Shown: positions 1 through 13,700 of the stretch, in pieces
How the letters are laid out: each line of letters begins with the position of its first letter
Position numbering within the stretch: position 1 is the stretch's first letter
Assembly: GCA_019648995.1 (NCBI GenBank)
Contig: BLXT01008059.1
Location: 602,799 to 656,117, forward strand
Reading direction: 5' to 3'
Origin: Plakobranchus ocellatus
Lineage: Eukaryota; Mollusca; Gastropoda; Plakobranchidae
DNA length: 53,319 bases
Translations under genes and position numbers: made by a program
Notes under the pieces: generated by a model
The model's database searches: none
The model's input: the letters and a program-made list of their open reading frames with translations, nothing else
What the model was told of the DNA's origin: nothing

Positions 1-1
1 G

Positions 2-63
<62 letters not shown>

Positions 64-90
64 ATTATTATTATCATTATCATTATCATT
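1..90. repeat. GTT/ATT trinucleotide microsatellite
   Basis: About 21 uninterrupted GTT units (1-63) run into ATT and ATC/ATT triplets up to about 90. This is a simple repeat; no gene is attached to it. Confidence 0.97.
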
Positions 91-1389
91 TTTTCTAATT
101 AATTAATGAATTAATTTTTTTTTATTTGTTTGTTTATTTATTTGTGTTTTACATAATTTATTAATAATATTCACACATTATTTTAACCTAGTCTAGTTGC
201 GACGACAGTGTGGTAGCCGCAGTGCAGAGTTCTGTTCCACCGGAAACGTGTAGGTAGGTCGGATGAGGGAATTTTTTAACAATTAAGTTTTGGCAAGACT
301 TCCAAATGTGCGCACAAGAAAAGAAAACCTGTTGATGTTTGCCTCCTTTCATTTTATCATACCATAGTTTATCAATTTAATAATGTGAAAGGCAGATTTC
401 ATTTTCCACCATCCGTCTTACATTTCAAGAGTCAATATTGAATTGGAGCTGATGAAGAAAAACTCAGCCGCCATTATAATTCGAAAAAAATGAGTGCTCA
501 TTAATTTTTCCAAAAGTGCACAAGAAAACTTTGCTTATGAACGAAAATATCTTTGTTGGTATTAAAAATTTTGGTAAACTTTAAAATTGTCCAGATTTGA
601 CTAAAATTGCCTTTATTTCGTCTTCAATTTTATAAAATAATTCTCCAAGTTTTTGTTTTTTTTTGTAATTAAATCTATATTATGTTTGAACATATTTCGA
701 TTCGGCGCCTTCGCATTATTATTCTTTATGTTCTTCACAAATTAATTATGAATGTGAAAGCGATGAATTTACAGCGTGCGCTATCTTCATCATCGCCTCG
801 TTTCCTTTCCGTTTCTCTCCAAATAAATGATTGCCGATTAGGGTTTATCCACACCGGAGGCAAAACGATTTGTAATAGCTGACGAGAAGGAAGATGAAGA
901 GAGAGTTTGTGTCAATAAGAATCGCCATGCATAAAAATGAGAGGTCCTAAAAATAAAGTAGAATGGGACATAACTCAGAAGTGACTTATTCTTTAGTTGA
1001 ATACTCTGATAGTGAACTTTTTGGGTTTCGTTAAAAAAAGGTCATCGATGCTTTATTGTGAGCTCACATTTCATTCCATGTGTTGGTTTTAATTTATGAA
1101 GTCAACTTTAAGTTTGGTATGCAAACCGGTACTTATTGCTCCGCCTTCAGCATAGACTCCTCCCACTCTCCGCCCATGCGCGCTTCAAAGGATTGACCGG
1201 TGATTAAGTAGGGGATTCCCCGGCCTGGTTGCTTATTTTGACCTATATTGCAATTGAATCTGCATACACATGGTTATTATGAAAACACATGGGTAACCTA
1301 GTCAGCAAATGTAAGTATGCAAATTTATGTAAATTTTATGCAAATTAGACTTTGCATAAATTATGTTAATTAGTCTCAGAAACGAGGCA
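91..1389. other. 5' flanking DNA, no gene recognised
   Basis: Mostly AT-rich. Three patches are more GC-rich than the surroundings: about 190-270 (holding an ETS-like CCGGAAAC and a possible GTAGGT donor near 255), about 680-890, and about 1140-1215 (holding CTCCGCCCATGCGCGC, close to an NRF1-type site). These could belong to an upstream promoter or a divergent gene, but no reading frame here looks like a protein. Confidence 0.5.
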
Positions 1390-1426
1390 GTCACGTGACC
1401 ACAGTATTTTTATGCGACGCCATATT
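1390..1426 (+). promoter_or_regulatory. putative TATA-less promoter: E-box and YY1-type site
   Basis: A perfect 10-bp palindrome GTCACGTGAC (1390-1399, CACGTG E-box core) is followed 20 bp later by GCCATATT (1419-1426), which fits the GCCATNTT form of the YY1 site often found at the start of TATA-less housekeeping genes. A strong donor sequence lies about 70 bp downstream. The link to transcription start is inference. Confidence 0.4.
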
Positions 1427-1493
1427 CTGTCTTTCGTGGAGGGAAAAAGGCCGAAGACGCTGTCGGCAGTTCATTATTTTTTTGTTCATGCAG
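1427..1493 (+). other. putative non-coding first exon (5' UTR)
   Basis: The stretch after the YY1-type site is GC-richer than its surroundings and ends at CAG|GTAATG (donor G at 1494). Spliced to the next acceptor (exon start 4723) it would form a 5' leader. The exact start is a guess and the exon itself is inferred from position, composition and donor only. Confidence 0.33.
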
Positions 1494-4400
1494 GTAATGT
1501 TTAGTCTCAATCAAATATTTCGAACATGAGCATTTGTTACATGGTAATTTTCTTGTAGGACTTTACATTTTCACCCTAAAGACTATGATCCTAATCAAAT
1601 GCCGTCAATCTTCCCTCGTTGAATATTTCGTGGAAAGATGAACTCGTAAGCTGCTGTTAAAGTGTTACTAAAATTAGTAACAATTGATGACATCGGAAAG
1701 TGCCGCTGCTTTGTGAAGACAAGCGACAGGCGGCTTGGTGGCCCTAGAGGATTTATAAAGCAGCCCCATTGGTGTTAGGCCTTTACGGACAAAACTGAGA
1801 TCACACAAGAGTCAGTTACTTATACAGCATGCTTTCTTCTGATCTGTAGCCCAAATGATAGGAAATCTAAAATCTAGATGAGATCCCCCCTGCAGACCTC
1901 ATGAAATAAAAAAAAATTGTTGGAATCTTTTCTAGTTTGCTTGAAAATGCCTCGGGAAGAATGCTAAGGGAAACAGTTAATTAATTTATATTTATAAACA
2001 TGTTATATACCACTGGAAAGCTCAAAACCTCACCTCATCAAGCTTTCTGTGGCACATAGACTTGACTAGGGTCTAATGTACAGGAAACTCTCTAAGAGAG
2101 AAATGACACTGATTATTGAATATAAATTAGGAACAAGTCAGAAATTGCTCTGTCAGTGGCTTTGCCAATTCACTACAATCTAGATCTAAATGATTACTCA
2201 GACTTTCAGCATCAAAGGCTATGCCATAATCTGGATCAAAAGCTAGATCTAAGAGTCCTAGATGAGCTAGAATTTGGAGACAATGAGCAAACCTGAATAA
2301 ATTAAAGCTGGCCAAATGTTCCATCAGTATAAAGAGGAAGGAAGATGTAGCAAAATTAAAGTCTATTTTCATTTAATGCAATGAGTATCAGCTAAATTTA
2401 TCACTGAAAAAGGGAAGATAGTAGACCAGATAATCTAACCCAAAGTGTACTGCTTTGAATATGACATCATTTTGGCCACAGCTTGAGCTTCTGAAGAAGA
2501 TGAAGCTTGACATAGGTTCACCATCAAATCTGTAAATGTGAGTATCTGGGCATTCCAATCGGCATCATGAAACCTTTCAAATGCATGCATCCTCCAAAGG
2601 AAAGGGACACTTTACTTTAAATGCCATTAGGAAGCTCCAGTTTTGAGCTATTTGATCCCAAAGTAATGCATCTGACAGACAGAGGGCCACCATGGAAAGC
2701 CTATCAATGTTTCAGCACTGACAGTGATCCGACCGATGATCTGTCCTTCTATTGCTCAGCACACACAGCCTGCCAAATACAAGGAGTTTGTCCAAACATC
2801 CCTCAATAAAATTCTTTTTCAGGTCCATCTTGAAGCAATATACAAGTGTATCTCCTGAAAGGTTGTAAGAGGAATGCTACTCAACAGGAGTCGCTCCACT
2901 CTTACTCTTAGCCTTCTATGATTTAAGCCAGTCTGAAGGACAATGTTTTCAACCAGACCGAGGGTAGAGCATTGTTGTTTTATTACAGCTCTATGCATCT
3001 TCAATTTTAGAGCAATAGAAGTGTGCAGTGATAAATGTGATCCCTCAAGCTTTGTCCATCAAGTTGTATGAAAATCAAGGCTTGCAAAAGGTGTCAAAAA
3101 GCAAAACAAAAAAAATGAATAAGCCTATCATAGGGGAAAGATGAGACTGGGGGCAAAAAGGAACTGATGGAAGAGTTGAACTTGAAGAAAGCTGAAGGAG
3201 GCCTTTCCTATAAGGCAGGAAGATTAGATAGGATTGGAGTTAATGCAGTTTGTTTTTTGTTCTTTTTTTTGTAGTTGTCATAATTTCACAGCTTTTGTTC
3301 TTTCTTTGTGTATTTTGGTTTGCTTTAGAGATCATATCCAATTTATTTTTCCTCTAATTTTCTTCAAATCTGGCATGTTGGTTACTTTCTTCTGTTAGAG
3401 TAAAATGGCAACTGTTTTTATTATTATTAATATTATTATAATTTTTTTTTTTTTTCAGTGAATAGCATAAAGGCTAGATCTTGAACCTTTAAGTGACATC
3501 ATATGTCCAATGCAAAAACAAAAAAAAACCAAAAAATGTGTGTTTTGTTTGTTGCTTTTTTTTTTTGCACTCACCCAATTTAGACTTGAATAAACAATAG
3601 CTGTAAGGTGCTTTTCAAGTAATTCTGTTGATGTTAAATTTCTACATGAGTTGTTAATAATACATCTTCTGGGACATGACTGTGTGAGATGTAGGAAAGT
3701 TAATACAGAAGGAAACATTCTTTAGGGGAAATTAAGAATCCTTTGTATCATGATGCATTATTGGGTGAAATGAAGGCTAGTATGACCTTTGCCTAAATTG
3801 TGCCAAGTTTTGGGTGTTGTATACTTCAGACTAGACCAACACTGCCACTGTGTATAAAAGGCAGAAGATATATCTTGAAGATATCCACAGTGGTAATAAA
3901 TTTAAATTTAATGTGACAAAATTATGAAACACATGCACATTCTTGTCTGTCACTTAGTCAGATCATGACATTTTACTTGGATACTCTTTCAGAAAGTGCA
4001 GTACATATGACGATTATGAGCCAAGTCACTATTATTATATTTATAGTGGTTCCTCATACAAAAATCTCCCCTTCTTTTTTATATGTATCAGTGATTACTT
4101 TTCATAGCAGTACTCAAATTCTTTCCTTGCCCTTTCTTCACTCTAGATCTTCAAGCAAAAAAATTATTTTCATTGATCAGTGTGACCTACAAACCATAGT
4201 GCAAAGAAAACAATCCAAGTCTCAAAAAAAAAAAAAAAAAGTTTTGATTCTTAACTGACCAAAATTTTAGCTTAGTATGAAATGAATTCAGAATGCCTTA
4301 AGAGATTTACAGAGCTAGAATACATAATAAAATAATAAATAATCTGGACCTGGATTTAGACCTGGGTGCAAGATCTAAAGATGAAGATTCACCTCTGTAA

Positions 4401-4722
4401 TGTGAATACTTTCCAAATTAGGTAAACCAAGAGGGCTAGAATTATTTTCTGACTCATAATTTATTAAGGAGGATAAACTAAATAATTTTGGCTATTATAA
4501 TGAGAAGCTCAGTTGAACTTTTTAAAAGAAATATTTATTATTAACCTTCAGAAAATCTTTAAGAACCTTCATGTTCATGTTACCATATGGCCAGATTTTA
4601 GAACAGGACAGATACACTGCCCTTTGCTGATAGGTTTTAAAGCATGCATGTTGATCAATTATTTTACATCATGTCACTAGTATATTTAAAGCTTTGTTTC
4701 ACTCCTTGTTTCTTTGTTACAG
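1494..4722 (+). other. first intron (inferred), 3.2 kb
   Basis: AT-rich intron-like DNA between the putative leader exon and the start-codon exon. Apart from the degenerate coding-like stretch at about 2500-2809 it shows homopolymer runs (3430-3455, 3556-3566, 4225-4241) and no recognisable element. A TATAAAAG word near 3855 has no exon behind it. Confidence 0.45.
2500..2809 (+). pseudogene. degenerate protein-coding remnant of unknown family
   Basis: One + frame reads about 100 codons with a protein-like composition and only one internal stop (TAA just before the ATG at 2621). It ends in a stop at 2807-2809. Recognisable runs are EYLGIPIGIMKPFKC upstream of the stop and SSFELFDPKVMHLTDRG, CFSTDSDPTDDLSFYC after it. 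I do not recognise the family. It could be a dead retrocopy or part of a transposon, or chance; there is no flanking poly-A tract or clear target duplication to decide. Confidence 0.3.
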
Positions 4723-4777
4723 GCTTGACCAAAGGGCCATTTCCGTGGACCTAGCGTTTGAGGATAGAATCATGGCA
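4723..4777 (+). CDS. ATRX: coding exon 1: start codon exon
   Basis: Acceptor TTGTTACAG, then 49 nt of leader and ATGGCA followed by the donor GTAAGT. The ATG at 4772 has a good context (A at -3, G at +4) and contributes Met-Ala. The frame is open upstream through the whole exon, so a start in an earlier exon is possible; this ATG is chosen for its context and because no upstream coding exon is seen. Confidence 0.65.
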
Positions 4778-7700
4778 GTAAGTTTACATTGCTAATATTA
4801 ATAAATATTGTTGACATTGATGACTAAATTTACATATTACTTATTTTCATAGATAGCCTAAATTAGATAATGTTCATTCATGCCTTTTCTTTTTTAACAT
4901 TTGGACTTTGACATCTGGGTGTTTCTGGTTTCAGTTTTGTCTAAATGGCTGAATTCAGCTCCTTTTCACAACTTTTTTTCCAGGCTTTGGCTTTCACCTA
5001 TATAAATTCAAAATCCTCCAGTGTTGACCTTATGAATAAATTTGCTATTTCTTTGGTTTCCTTTTTCTTTTTTTTTTGTTGACTGGGATAAATAACCAAA
5101 GTTGGTTATATGGGATTAGGATCTGATTTGAAAATTTATATATGGCATCAGTCGGATCTCATTGATACCTGTATCAATAAAAGCTGTTTAAAGTCATGTC
5201 ATTATTTGCGGAAGAATAGCAGCTGTAAAAGTTATAATACTTGCTTTTAAATTTAATGTTCTCCTCACAAATTATCCTATCTCAACTGTTCAGCACTAAT
5301 TATTCATTGAAGATGTGTATCCCTGTATGGCTCCCGCCCAAAATGTCAGTTTGGCTGATTTCTTCAAATATGGCAGATTTCTTTTAAGAAAGACATTTTG
5401 TTTTTGTGTGAATTGAAAAAGAGCCATCATATTACAACTTTTGTATCCTGATGAATTTGAAAGAAAGCCAATTAGAAAAATTTGTATATTCCTTAAGCAC
5501 AATAGCAGGAATAATTCTTTATATTTTTTTGTTCATACGTGAAACCGTTCTATCATTGATATCATGAATATAAGATGTAACTATCCAGCACTGAGTCTAT
5601 TCTTGTTCGTTTGTTTTTCTTTTTTCTTTAGACAACATCAAAAAATGGATCTTCACGAAGGTATGTTTTGTGATCTTTTTTTCTTTATAGCAATTATTTT
5701 CTAGAATGCAAATTTTTAGCCTTATATAAAGAGATTTAATAATATGAAATTGTTGGAAAAAAATAACACATCAAAATTTTTGGATAAACAAAGTTTTATT
5801 TGTAGCATATTCAATTCATGGTGCTTTTCTTGATCTTTTGGTGTCATAAAGAATCTGATGATTTTTCTTAAAATATTTACCATTTAAAATTCATAAGTGA
5901 GAGTGTGCTAACAGGTGGGTATTTTTTTTCAAAAGTGGTTCCTATTGCATGATGATAAAATTTCATTCTTAAAATTTTTGCTTGGTTGTGTCTTTATGAT
6001 GGCTCAGCAGTGGGAATCTAAGAGCAGACCTGTAGGCCTAGGATAAACGAGTGAAGCATTACTTTTTGTTTCCTGATTAAAAAAAAAGTATGCTTATTTT
6101 AGACATGCAAAATGGGTAGGATTTGAATGGTGCTTTCTAGTTAGATAAAATAATCACTTAGAGCAAAATATATAATGCATTTTGCAGCGTCTTAAGTTTA
6201 TATTTTATAAGCAAAATGGGTAGGGTTTGAATGTAACTTTCTAGATCTTTAAAGGAAACACTTAAAGCAATGTACGCATTTACAACGTCATAAGTTTATG
6301 CCTGATTTACTATTACTTCATTAAGAAAACTGAAAGCCTTTGCTGATATCTTTGAGGCCACTTTCATACCTTTTAAAAGATAATTATGATAGGAGAGGCT
6401 TGGAGGTTATAATTCAAAGCCAGGTTTTTTTTTGGATTCACAAGCGCTGAATGCCAGCTCCTTGGGGGTGTTTTGTAAAAATTCCCATGAGTTTTCTAAT
6501 TGATTGATGTACATGAAATTTGGCCATGCAAATAGTTATAAAAGATCTTAGCAAAACAAATTTAAATGCTCTATTTCAAATGCTTTAATTTAAATTACCG
6601 CCGTATTAGGCTTCCACTCAGAAATATAAAATATCTTTAAAAATCATATTGTGTCTCTTCGAAGTGGCCAAAGTAAAATTCTCTATTCAGAGGAATCAAT
6701 TCTCAAAAGACCATAGCATTGTTTTTGAAAAGAATACATTGAGCATTCTGCATTATAGGGATAGAATAGAGGAATGTTTATTGTACTTATTTTCCAACTG
6801 AGGAAAGCTAATAAAAGTGAATTCTAACTGCAACACTGGTGACCCAAAATGAAACACGTCATTGCAATACGAGCAGGAAATTTTTTTCATATGTGGTCGT
6901 TAATGAAAGACCCAATTTGCTAAAACAATAATGTAAACACGTTCGAATGTATGCATGCAGGCCATATGTTAGGCACATTGGCTTAGTGCTAAGTGCTGTT
7001 TTAGATGAGAACCAATATCCTCTTCAGCCCCCCCATCCTTAATGTACACCTTGAGGCACTTTTTTCCTTTTATTAGACTTGGTTGCATTGCGTGCTTTAT
7101 TTCTTTTTTGTTGAATCAGCATCCGTCCCCTCATATTCAGATTTGTTTCATTTTTTTGCATTTGTTTTTCAAAATTTTTTTCTAAGTTAGGCATGTCTGA
7201 TTCAGACCTGTAATTTGCTCCACCGCAAATCCATTCGATTCATAACAAATGTTTTTTTTTTTTTATTATTATTTTGCTTGCACATACAAGTGCTGTTCTT
7301 CGTTTTTCTCTTCATTACAAAGCTTACATTTTGTGTTTAGGAAAGCTGAGGCACCCGGAAAACTACGTATTAAACTTCAAGGGAAAGATTCTAAAGTTGT
7401 GAGTGATGATGACAGTGATCCTGAAAAGAACGGAGAGAAATCTGCAGTTGAAAATGGCATACCTAAAGATTTGCCAGAAGGCATGTAATTTTCTATGAAT
7501 GAAGAAAAACATCGTGTTTTTGTCTTGTTAATTTTTCCTTATTAGTTAATGCAATTTGGTTCAATGTGTTTGTTTATATTATAATAATATACTAGATAAT
7601 ACCTTTTATTTATTGCGGGCCTAAATAGCTGGATTTAGTTTTGTCCTGCCAATAAAATAAAAATGAATGTATTGAATGATAAAAAAAATAAGATCTCAAT

Positions 7701-10700
7701 TGAAACTTATCAAACACTTTCCCTCCATTACAGTTACAGGTTTATTCCTAAACAAAGATATAAAATAATGCTAAATCATAAACCACACTTTTCTGCCCTT
7801 ACATTTTTATTAATTACTCTCCAGTGAGATATGTTGTACACTTTTCTTCTTTGCTCTCTGGCGATTAAACGAAAAAAAAAATTAAAAGATAACTTTTCAG
7901 TTATCAAGAAAATGTAGTCATTTAATTCAGATTTGCTTAGTTGCATAAAAGTGAAACTTTTTTCTCTTAGGAACTGTAGTTGTCCAGCCTGAAGCTGTGG
8001 AAGATGCTCCTGCTAAAAAGAAAAAAGAAGGTTTGTGTTTGAATAGGATCCGACAAACTCTCCAGATTGTATGTTATAAGCAAACTGCTACTGATTTAAG
8101 TAATTAAAACGCCCTAATTCCTGCAATTCTGAAGTGAGATGGAAAATATACACTCTTTGCTTTTGAGCTTAATCCTTTAAACCTTGACCTCCCAAGTTCA
8201 CAATACGTCCTCCCTGGCCTCCCCCGGTAGTTTCAAGTAAAATAAGAGATGCAACTAGTAATCATGCAAACACCATTGAAAGTACCTCAGTTGGACTAAC
8301 CTACTCACCTCCAATACTGAACTTATAGCGAGACCAGTGTGTGGTAGTATCATGGTCTTGGGGAGTCACACAGCTGAGCATGCCCCGATATATCGGGGTC
8401 ACAGGGTGAAAGGGTTAAGTTGATAGTTGATTTATTCTTTATCTTGTTAAATTAAGACATGGCTCTTCCATGTTCCTCAACAGGAAAAGAATAATCCTGC
8501 TTTTTCAACTTGGAAAACCATTTAATTTGGTGTATTATACATAGCTATTGCTTAAAAAGCAAAAAAAAGTTTTGAATTCTTAAAATATTTCAGTTAAGTT
8601 TATAGTTGGAATTTTCACCAATATAACTAGTCCCTAAGACCCTTTTTCAAAGGGCATAACTTAAAAAATATGTGTATGACAATCTCTAAATTTAATCAGT
8701 GTGCACCAGAGTCCACAAAGATAATGCTCATTCTTTCATGTGACACTGACAGTTAGTTTTGTACAATCTAGATATATGTTACTTGAGGTTTGTGTAACTG
8801 TGTAGGTGGATATAATCCAGATTTTCTTTAGGCTTAAATGAATTAGGTGAACTGAGCTCTTGTTTAGGATAAATATCTATTCTTATTAAAATTTGTATGA
8901 TGTGTAAGTTTTTTTTTATAAGGTTCAAATTTAATCTACTTATAAACTTACATTGTGGTCGCAGATTTTTTTATTTTATTTTTTAGGCCTTAGCTAGGTT
9001 AGATGATTTGTTATACTTTAGTAGGACTAGACATAGCTTTTGGTGTTCTAGATCTAGTTATCCGTATTGTATTTTATTGATTAGATCTAGTCTCTAGCCT
9101 TTTATAAACTCAAGATTTAGATGAAATTGACTTCTTTTATAGATTTAATCAAACTTAGATATTATATAAGACTAAACCTAGGAATCATTCTAATAGAATC
9201 TAGTTTGTGTTGTTTTTTAATCAAAGAAAAAAAAAATGGTTCTGATAGTAACAGTAGGCCCTCTTGCAGGCCAATAAAAATTTTGATTATTTGTTGCCAG
9301 CCAGTTCAACTTTGCTTGCTTGCATCCATGGATAATGCAAATTATAGCTTTGAGAAACAGATGTGAAATAACATTTCTCTCATTATTATCTTTTTTTAAA
9401 AAAGTATTTTTTCAAACTATTTAGCATAGATTCATACTAACTATAAAGCTTTATCCATTCCAAATCTATGTGGGAAGAATTTAAAGAAAATGAGTTGCAA
9501 TACATTATTTTTTGGGAAAAATATATATAGCTAATTTTTAAAAATAAAATTGAAAAAAAATGAATAAGTTATAAGAAAAATGTACACTAATTTTTTTTTA
9601 ACTTGCATAAAAAAGGAATGGTTTCTAATTTTGTAGGGCTGTTCTTTTGTTTATAGTTCTTGGAGAATATAATTGAATCTTTCGGAAACTGTTTGGTATC
9701 AAGCTCATTTATGTGTATTTACTATCTTCATGAATATTCAATAAAAGATTGAATTAGATAGATATTCTTTTGGTTTATACATAATTTAATTTTGTATTCC
9801 TTGTTAGCTTTTGAATGAAAATATGATTTCATGGTATGCTTTTTTTTACAGCTCCAGTTCGTATTGATACATCCATCCTTGATAATGTGGCATGTACAGC
9901 CTGTGGAAGGCAGTTAAACCCTTACAAAAGTGGAGCATTTCACAAACACCCAGAGCTTAAAGTGGTCATATGTAGGGTGAGCAGCATAAATGTTTTCTAT
10001 AACTGATCATTGATTTGAATAATTACATTCTTGGATTTCATCCTTAAGGGAGATAAATTTAAATCGAAACCTGGTTTTTTTTTTTAGTTAATGTCGTCAA
10101 TTAGTAGGACATGAAAAGATTCAGCCTACCACTTTTTCATCTGCATATTGTGTTTTTTAGCTATGAAATTTAATATGTAATTGTGCAGTCAGAGGGACAG
10201 TGGCCAGCAATTCTCCTAGCTATGTGTATGGGTTTTTGTGATACAGTTCAAGCCTGACAGTGGCACCCATACCTAAATTCACTTAATATTGGGTAGGCAG
10301 TAAGACTCAGGCTGAAGTTAATCAATAGAAATGTGTTAGTTTGTGTCTGTCTACACTGAGAACTTACTGTCAGTTGCATAAGTTCTGACACCTGGTTCTG
10401 GTAGATCTGTGATCATAGATTCTGAAAATGGCACCTTTTTGTGACATTAGGTCTAGTTTTGATGCTACCTAGTATTTTAGGTGTGGCAGGCTGATACTCA
10501 CTACTATAAAGTCCCTAATAGCTTATTTGAACCCTTATTTTTTTTTTAACATTTTTCACCTACATGCGCCTTATTGGGCCTGTAAACTTATAAAAAATAA
10601 GGATACAATTGATTGATTAATCAAAACTACTTTTAGTTTAGACAGACAGACCGACTTAGCAGCAAGCATTGGAGATCAGAGAGGCTGACCTAAAGAGTGT

Positions 10701-13700
10701 TTGTGTCCAGCTTTACTTGTAACTACTTGTTGTTCTGAGTCAGTAATAACTCAATATAAAGGGTGGAAAGGAGTTCAATGATTGTAATCTTTGCACAATT
10801 GTTCACCCTACACTCTTATTCCAGCTACACTTATTAATTTTGACAACAGTGTCCACTCTGCACTGTTATTAGGGACTTTACAGTCAAACTAAGTAGGGGC
10901 AATAATCATGAAAATAAAATCAATCCTTATTAAACCAAAAAGGTTTAAAGAAAAAATAAAGGCTAAAACAACATGCCTTTTTTGTCTCCTAATTCTTCCT
11001 TGTTATAACTAAAATGATTTTTTCTCCTAATTCTTCCTTGTTATAACTAAAATGATTTTTTCTCCTAATTCTTCCTTGTTATAACTAAAATGATTTTTTC
11101 AGTTCCTAAAATTTCAATTTAAACATCTTCCACTGCATGAAAAGAGAAGCAATAATCCAAAATTACCTAACGAATGACAAGATAAGAAATTCTTTTTGTT
11201 TGGTTACAAATTTAATTTTTGTAGTGTTTTATAAAATGCAGATCTTGAACTTACATTAAGTATTTTGATAGCTCAAGTGAGGGCTTCTGTTACTGGTAGT
11301 CCTGAAGAAACAATTGATTAGCTGTAAATGGACCGTTTAGTCTATTTAGTACTGTTGCTAAGTAAAACACAGCAATAGTATCTCACTGTTGCTCCTGCTG
11401 CAATTACTGATATGTGCAAACACTGACGGTCCCTAAGTTCAAAAGAGGCAAAGGCTCTGCAAGATTGGGATATTTAAAGGACTGCTGACATAATCAAACA
11501 CTTAGGATGAACAAGCTTTGAGTTATATAGAATATGTTTAATGGTTAAAGTTAATCGACTGTCTGTGTGCCTGAGTGGAGCGTGTTTGCCTGCTTTGAAT
11601 TAGTGTGATGGTTCAATATTGTAATAGATATATTGATAAAGTTTATAATATGGAAAAATCATTAGTACTCAAAGTTAAAAAAAAAAAGTTACAATTAGGT
11701 ACCCCAAACCAGCCTTTGTGCTCTCTGCCTCTGATAAGCAGTTTTTCAATATTTTTCAACTGCTGTGCAAAACTTGTAACATTATATAATTACTCTCACA
11801 CTGATATGGTTTAAAAGCTTATTTTTTCTTCTTTTCAAACATGTAAAGCATGAAAAGGCCATTAAAGAAGGTGTAAGCTGCATTTTTTTGCAAACACACA
11901 CTCTCTTCTCAGCCTTGCGCAGGCTCACGCCATATGTGATCATTCTAAAAATAGCATCAATGGACACAGAAATAAACAGCTTTATTTTGATACCCGTATT
12001 GAAAGATTTGAGATTGTGCTATTAATTTTTACCAATTATAGTACAATCGTTATGAATAATATATTAAAATAATTAAACAAAATGGTCCAATTTTTGTCCA
12101 AAGAAAAATAAACTGAATTACAAAATACAAAAATCTAAAGAACTAGCTCATGTGGTGGCCTGCATAAGGCTTTTGAAAAAGGTCTCCAAGAAATGCTGTG
12201 TTGATCATTGACTCATGCCACGGGAAGCTTGATTGGGCATCATCAGTCATGGTTAAACTCGGTGATATATGTTGACTTTCATTTATCTAGTTCTGGACCA
12301 TAAATCTCAATCTAAATCTTCAAGCTGAGAAAGCTCAAGGTAATAGCCTTAACATTGACAATATATATATGAAATAATCAGTTAATCCTATGACAGATAG
12401 AGGAGAGAGTAGGTTTTTTTTTAACTAATGGGTGCTCTTACCTTAACTCTTAGAAGGAAAACCAAGAGAGGAAATGCTCCTTTCAGTTATGTGTTTTGGA
12501 ATAAGATTGTCTAAGGAGAAAATAAACAGTTTATGATTGCTTCATGAAAACCCCTTCAAAAAGTGTCCAGCAAAAATTTGATCTTTTTAATATCATAAGG
12601 CAGATTTGCCACTGTTCTGTGGTGATACCAAATAGTAGTTACATACAATGAATAATTTATTTAATTGTCTGGTTCATGCACAGTTCATGTACTACAGGTG
12701 GAATCTAATCTCGACTACATGCGTAGAATGTCTTGTGAAATTTGTTGTAATCTATAGTATAGTGTGCTTGTTTTGGGTATATCAACTGCCCTAGTTTTTA
12801 AAATTGTGAGGAACGCATGTATTAAGATACATTAGTCGAAGGTTACCTTTAAACATAATATTTATAAGACCCCTTTTTATCGTTAAATTGTGGTTTTGAT
12901 TTGTTCTGGTCTCTCTGCAATTCAAAGAATTTTTTCAGGAATTGATGGCTTTGAGCCTTTGTGCATAAATAATAACAGTCTTATAACTGTTTTTTACAAA
13001 TCTTTCTGTCATATTTAAAAAAAAAAAAATACAGTTGAATTCATTTGCTCAATTTTGTTGCAAATCCTTTCCAGCGCTGTGAAAAGTTTCTCAGTAGTGG
13101 TGAGATCTCAAAGGACAAAGATGGAGCTGATGAGCAATGCCGTTGGTGTGGACAAGGTGGAAGACTCATTGTGTGTGATGAATGCTCCAAGGCTTTTTGT
13201 AAAAGCTGTATAATGCGGAATTTCAATAGATCAGAGTTCAACAACATCAGTAAGTTTACAAAATTGCTATCTTGCAATCTGTCCAAACCAGGTGCTGGTC
13301 TTGAGTTATGTATTGCTTATTGGTAGACTATCTTTCATAGCCAGAAAATTCATGCAGTCAGCTTGATTCTCTGTGGAGAGTACATTATATAAATCATTTT
13401 TTATCTTTGCAAGCGCAATCATCATTGCAAAGTATTATTAATCTTTCCTTTTGCATTTTTTTATTCCTTACTGTTATCTAATAATGATATTAGATGAACA
13501 GCTTCAACATTGCCTCCAGTTACCAGAAAGTTTTCAGAGCTATCAAGCAAGCAATAGAATAGATTGTTTTCTCCAGAATGATCAGGAGATTCTTTTTCTA
13601 GTTAGATTTGCAGGAGATTTGAAACAATTAAACTTGATATTTACTGCTCCCTTTGCCCTTGTCCCTTGTGATGATAAAGGGACGACCTGAAAATTAGTGT

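Larger units (their letters stand above)
9977..13074 (+). other. intron inside the ADD domain
   Basis: 3,098 nt, GTGAGC to TTTCCAG. It holds a 38-bp tandem repeat, a tRNA-derived SINE head and poly-A/T runs. No exon-like sequence is visible. Confidence 0.75.

Noticed and set aside
190-270. Possible first exon with donor GTAGGT near 255
   Set aside because: Plausible signal with an ETS-like site, but farther from the start codon than the E-box/YY1 candidate; cannot be decided without RNA.
3850-3865. TATAAAAG as promoter
   Set aside because: No exon or donor close downstream; AT-rich DNA gives such words by chance.
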